The notes beneath the pieces are model-generated. The model worked only from the letters and a program-made list of their open reading frames with translations, did not search any database and was not told where the DNA came from. DNA of 54,382 nt from Actinomycetota bacterium. Its GTDB lineage: Bacteria > Actinomycetota > Actinomycetes > Streptosporangiales > Streptosporangiaceae. Shown here piece after piece: positions 52,545 to 54,382 of the stretch; within the stretch, counting starts at the first letter, position 1; each line of letters begins with the position of its first letter. Both the position numbers and the translations under genes were made by a program. The stretch is taken from assembly GCA_021324595.1 (NCBI GenBank), contig JAJPIV010000094.1, positions 1 to 54,382 on the forward strand, read 5' to 3'.

Positions 52545-53204
52545 GTGACGGATGAGTGGGGATGGATGAACCGGTCGCCTCGAACCCAGGGCCCGCCCTG
52601 CCTCGACGCCCAGCCGTCGGCGCGCGGGGAGGACGACGACCTTGAGCGGATCGTCGGATCGATCGGCCTCAAGGTGTTCAGCCTCCGCAAGAGCATGGGC
52701 CTGTCGCTCCAGCAGCTTGCCGAGCGCTCGGACGTGTCCGCCGCCGCGATCCACAAGATCGAGCAGGGCGGGATGGTGCCGACCATCACGACGCTGCTGA
52801 AGATCGCCGGCGCCCTCGGCCGGCCGGCCTCGTTCTTCGTGGAGGAGGACGGGGGGCGGGAGGACTTCGTGGTCCTGACCCCCGCCGAGGAGACCCGGCC
52901 GGTCTACACCTCGCACCGCGGCATCACGCTGAGCAGCATCTCCGGGCCCTACGCCCGGTTCATGCTGGCCGGCGCCCGGGCGACCGTCACCGCGGGGGCC
53001 AGCAGCGGCAAGAAGCCCATGCAGCACCCGGGCGAGGAGCTCGTGCACGTCACCGAGGGCGTGCTCGAATTCAGCATCGCGGGCCAGGCGTACCGGGTCC
53101 GGGCCGGGGACACGCTGCACTTCCGCGGCGACCAGCCGCACTCGTGGCGCAACCCGGGCGACGCCGACGCGCACGCGGTCTGGATGGCCCTTAGGCCCCA
53201 GTAG
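52545..53204 (+). CDS. XRE-family regulator with C-terminal cupin domain
   Basis: The 219-residue protein combines a helix-turn-helix (GLSLQQLAERSDVSAAAIHK, IEQGGMVPTITTLLKIAGAL, about 48-90) with a cupin barrel (about 120-215). The latter shows KPMQHPGEELVHVTEGVLEF with the metal-binding His/Glu set, GDTLHFRGDQPHSW and DADAHAVWMAL. Such regulators bind a small ligand in the cupin and often repress an adjacent catabolic operon and themselves. It diverges from the nitrile hydratase operon with overlapping promoters, so it is the probable local sensor. GTG 52545 is used; ATG 52566 is an alternative start. Confidence 0.88.
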   Translation: MTDEWGWMNRSPRTQGPPCLDAQPSARGEDDDLERIVGSIGLKVFSLRKSMGLSLQQLAERSDVSAAAIHKIEQGGMVPTITTLLKIAGALGRPASFFVEEDGGREDFVVLTPAEETRPVYTSHRGITLSSISGPYARFMLAGARATVTAGASSGKKPMQHPGEELVHVTEGVLEFSIAGQAYRVRAGDTLHFRGDQPHSWRNPGDADAHAVWMALRPQ

Positions 53205-53209
53205 CGGCG

Positions 53210-53231
53210 GCCCGCCCATGGCCGGGCGGGC
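53210..53231. terminator. Hairpin between convergent genes
   Basis: GCCCGCCC (53210-53217) pairs with GGGCGGGC (53224-53231) around a 6-base loop, directly after the XRE-cupin stop and before the converging DUF1348 gene. It lacks a T-run, so bidirectional termination is inferred. Confidence 0.5.
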
Positions 53232-53245
53232 CCCGCCCGGCCCGC

Positions 53246-53701
53246 TCAGCGCAGCGGGAAGGTCACCCCGTGCTCGGCGGCCGGGCGAGGCCCGAAGATG
53301 CGCCGCTCGGCGAGCTCGATCGCCACGTCGTTGATGCTGGCCTCACGCCGCCGCATCAGGCCGTCCTGGTCGAACTCCCACAGCTCGTTGCCGTAGCTGC
53401 GCCACCACTGGCCCTGCGGGTCGTGGCTCTCGTACTGGAACCGCACCGCGATGCGGTTGCCGTTGAAGCTCCACAGTTCCTTCCGCAGCGCGTAGTCCAG
53501 CTCCTTGGCCCACTTGCGCCTGAGGAACGCCACGATCTCCGCGCGCCCGGTCAGGAACTCGTCCCTGTTGCGCCAGACCGAGTCCTCGGTGTAGACGAGC
53601 GCGACGCGCTCCGGATCGCGGGTGTTCCAGGCGTCCTCCGCCGCCTGGACCTTCTGCCGGGCCGTCTCCTCGGTGAACGGCGGGAACGGCGGACGTGACA
53701 T
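53246..53701 (-). CDS. DUF1348 / SnoaL-like NTF2-fold protein
   Basis: The 151-residue protein matches the DUF1348 branch of NTF2-like proteins almost end to end: [99 protein letters not shown] and [15 protein letters not shown]. The cavity fold can host varied small-molecule reactions; no activity is known to me. ATG 53701 has GGAGGCTGAG upstream. It converges with the XRE-cupin gene and borders the transposase remnant, so it may be the last intact gene before the mobile-element end. Confidence 0.87.
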   Translation of the reverse strand: MSRPPFPPFTEETARQKVQAAEDAWNTRDPERVALVYTEDSVWRNRDEFLTGRAEIVAFLRRKWAKELDYALRKELWSFNGNRIAVRFQYESHDPQGQWWRSYGNELWEFDQDGLMRRREASINDVAIELAERRIFGPRPAAEHGVTFPLR

Positions 53702-53702
53702 C

Positions 53703-54269
53703 TCAGCCTCCTGCGGGTGCCGGGCGGCCGCCCTCGCGGCGGACACGCCAATGATCGGCGCCAGCAGCCGGTCCCGTCCACCGGGGCCGGGCCCCACTTG
53801 ATCCCAACCCGCCCGCTCGGTCCGGCCGGCCGCCGCCGACAACGCAACCGGACGGAGGCACCGCGGCCGTACCTGAAGCTTGACGGGCAGCTCGGATCCC
53901 GGCGAGCAGGCGCCGCTCCGGCACCGCCGGGTCCCCGGCTCGCCGCCCGCGCAGGTGGTCACGGTAGGGATCAACGAATGCCGGCCGGCACCAGGGCGCG
54001 CGGATGATGCGCTGGGGCTCGGCTGCTCGCGCGTGCGGCTGGACGGTGTTCGGCCCCAGATTCAGCCTTCGGGAGCATTCCAGCAGGCCGGTGCTCTGAT
54101 CGAGCAGATCGTGGACCGGCCGCCACCGCTGCGCGGTCGTCTTCGCGTGCTTGCCGTCCCGGAACGGCGGCCGGGCGCTGGCCAGGCAGGAGCTGCGCGC
54201 GGCAGCCACCACCATCCGGGCTGCCTCTTCCCGGATCTCAGGTGAGTACTTCCGGAATTTCCCTGCCAC
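53703..54269 (-). pseudogene. Chimeric transposase remnant (IS3 OrfA start joined to ISL3-like fragment)
   Basis: On the minus strand the reading begins at ATG 54269 with MAGKFRKYSPEIREEAARMV, the N-terminus of an IS3-family OrfA. After about 25 residues it changes to [40 protein letters not shown] and [20 protein letters not shown], which resemble an internal helix-turn-helix portion of ISL3-type transposases. The rest is non-homologous. Neither element is complete and no catalytic DDE residues are present. The start is 6 bases inside the right end repeat boundary. It records nested insertions and deletions. Confidence 0.7.
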
Positions 54270-54275
54270 GTGATC

Positions 54276-54382
54276 CCGGGGTTCCGCAGTTAGTCGGGGT
54301 TCTAGGCCACATTGAGGGCTGAGGCCGCAGGTCAGGGCCGTGGGGGTCGCTGCGGGAGTCCGGAGCGCATAGATACACGCCT
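54276..54382. repeat. Right copy of 107-bp terminal inverted repeat
   Basis: The reverse complement of this segment equals bases 1-107 without mismatch. It follows the chimeric transposase remnant. Identical inverted ends beside unrelated IS fragments suggest that assembly stopped in the same multicopy sequence on both sides. Confidence 0.9.

Noticed and set aside
29100-54382. Nitrilase or amidase gene
   Set aside because: I looked for the nitrilase Glu-Lys-Cys pattern and the amidase-signature GGSS(G/S) block in the accessory region and found neither.

Overview
The window is very GC-rich, with closely packed genes, many GTG starts and many 4-base ATGA/GTGA overlaps. An F420-type luciferase-like oxidoreductase, a PucR regulator, a cydABDC operon, an IS701-type remnant and several actinobacterial-only proteins all point to a filamentous or soil actinobacterium. 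I cannot name the genus. Both ends carry the same 107-bp sequence in inverted orientation beside broken transposase genes, so this looks like a contig that stops in a multicopy repeat at each side.

Layout. 1-1 kb: IS701-type remnant. 1-9.6 kb: a Gfo/Idh/MocA dehydrogenase, a PucR regulator and a one-carbon/methionine block (fused homocysteine methyltransferase/methylene-THF reductase, an unassigned methyltransferase, a MetE-core protein and a frameshifted metK). 9.6-17.6 kb: scattered housekeeping genes (HtrA protease, nitronate monooxygenase, HD hydrolase, GNAT, LLM oxidoreductase, SDR) and thiC with a TPP riboswitch. 17.7-20.4 kb: a partly decayed vWA/PP2C/YbjN module. 20.4-29 kb: cytochrome bd oxidase with its CydDC exporter, then a MarR/MFS pair. 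29-53.7 kb: a nitrogen-related accessory region, the most interesting part. 53.7-54.4 kb: a chimeric transposase remnant.

The accessory region has three transcription blocks. (1) A leftward series starts at 38.0 kb: carbamate kinase, FdrA and an MSMEG_0565-type glycosyltransferase, then a LacI regulator, a polar amino-acid-type ABC transporter and a gamma-glutamyltransferase-family hydrolase. (2) A rightward series holds an orphan gene, an MSMEG_0568-type radical SAM protein and an MSMEG_0567-type GNAT. After an opposed AIR-synthase-like gene, it continues as a tightly coupled five-gene operon: a phosphosulfolactate synthase-like protein, an unknown protein, a PurB/PcaB-like lyase, an ArgH-like lyase and DUF1116. 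(3) A leftward operon from 52.4 kb encodes a CoA-disulfide-reductase-like flavoprotein, a small orphan, an Sll0783/MSMEG_0572-like DsrE-fold protein, a cobalt-type nitrile hydratase (beta, alpha, accessory protein) and OsmC. An XRE-cupin regulator diverges from it.

Five proteins belong to the families that define the conserved nitrogen-starvation nitrilase (nit1/Nit1C) cluster, but no nitrilase is present. A nitrile hydratase is there instead, co-operonic with the Sll0783-like gene. FdrA, DUF1116 and carbamate kinase suggest phosphorolysis of a carbamoylated (ureido) compound with ATP recovery. Together this reads as an undescribed nitrogen-scavenging or specialised-metabolite locus in which nitrile hydration replaces nitrile hydrolysis. 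That is an inference from gene content; the substrate cannot be read from the sequence.
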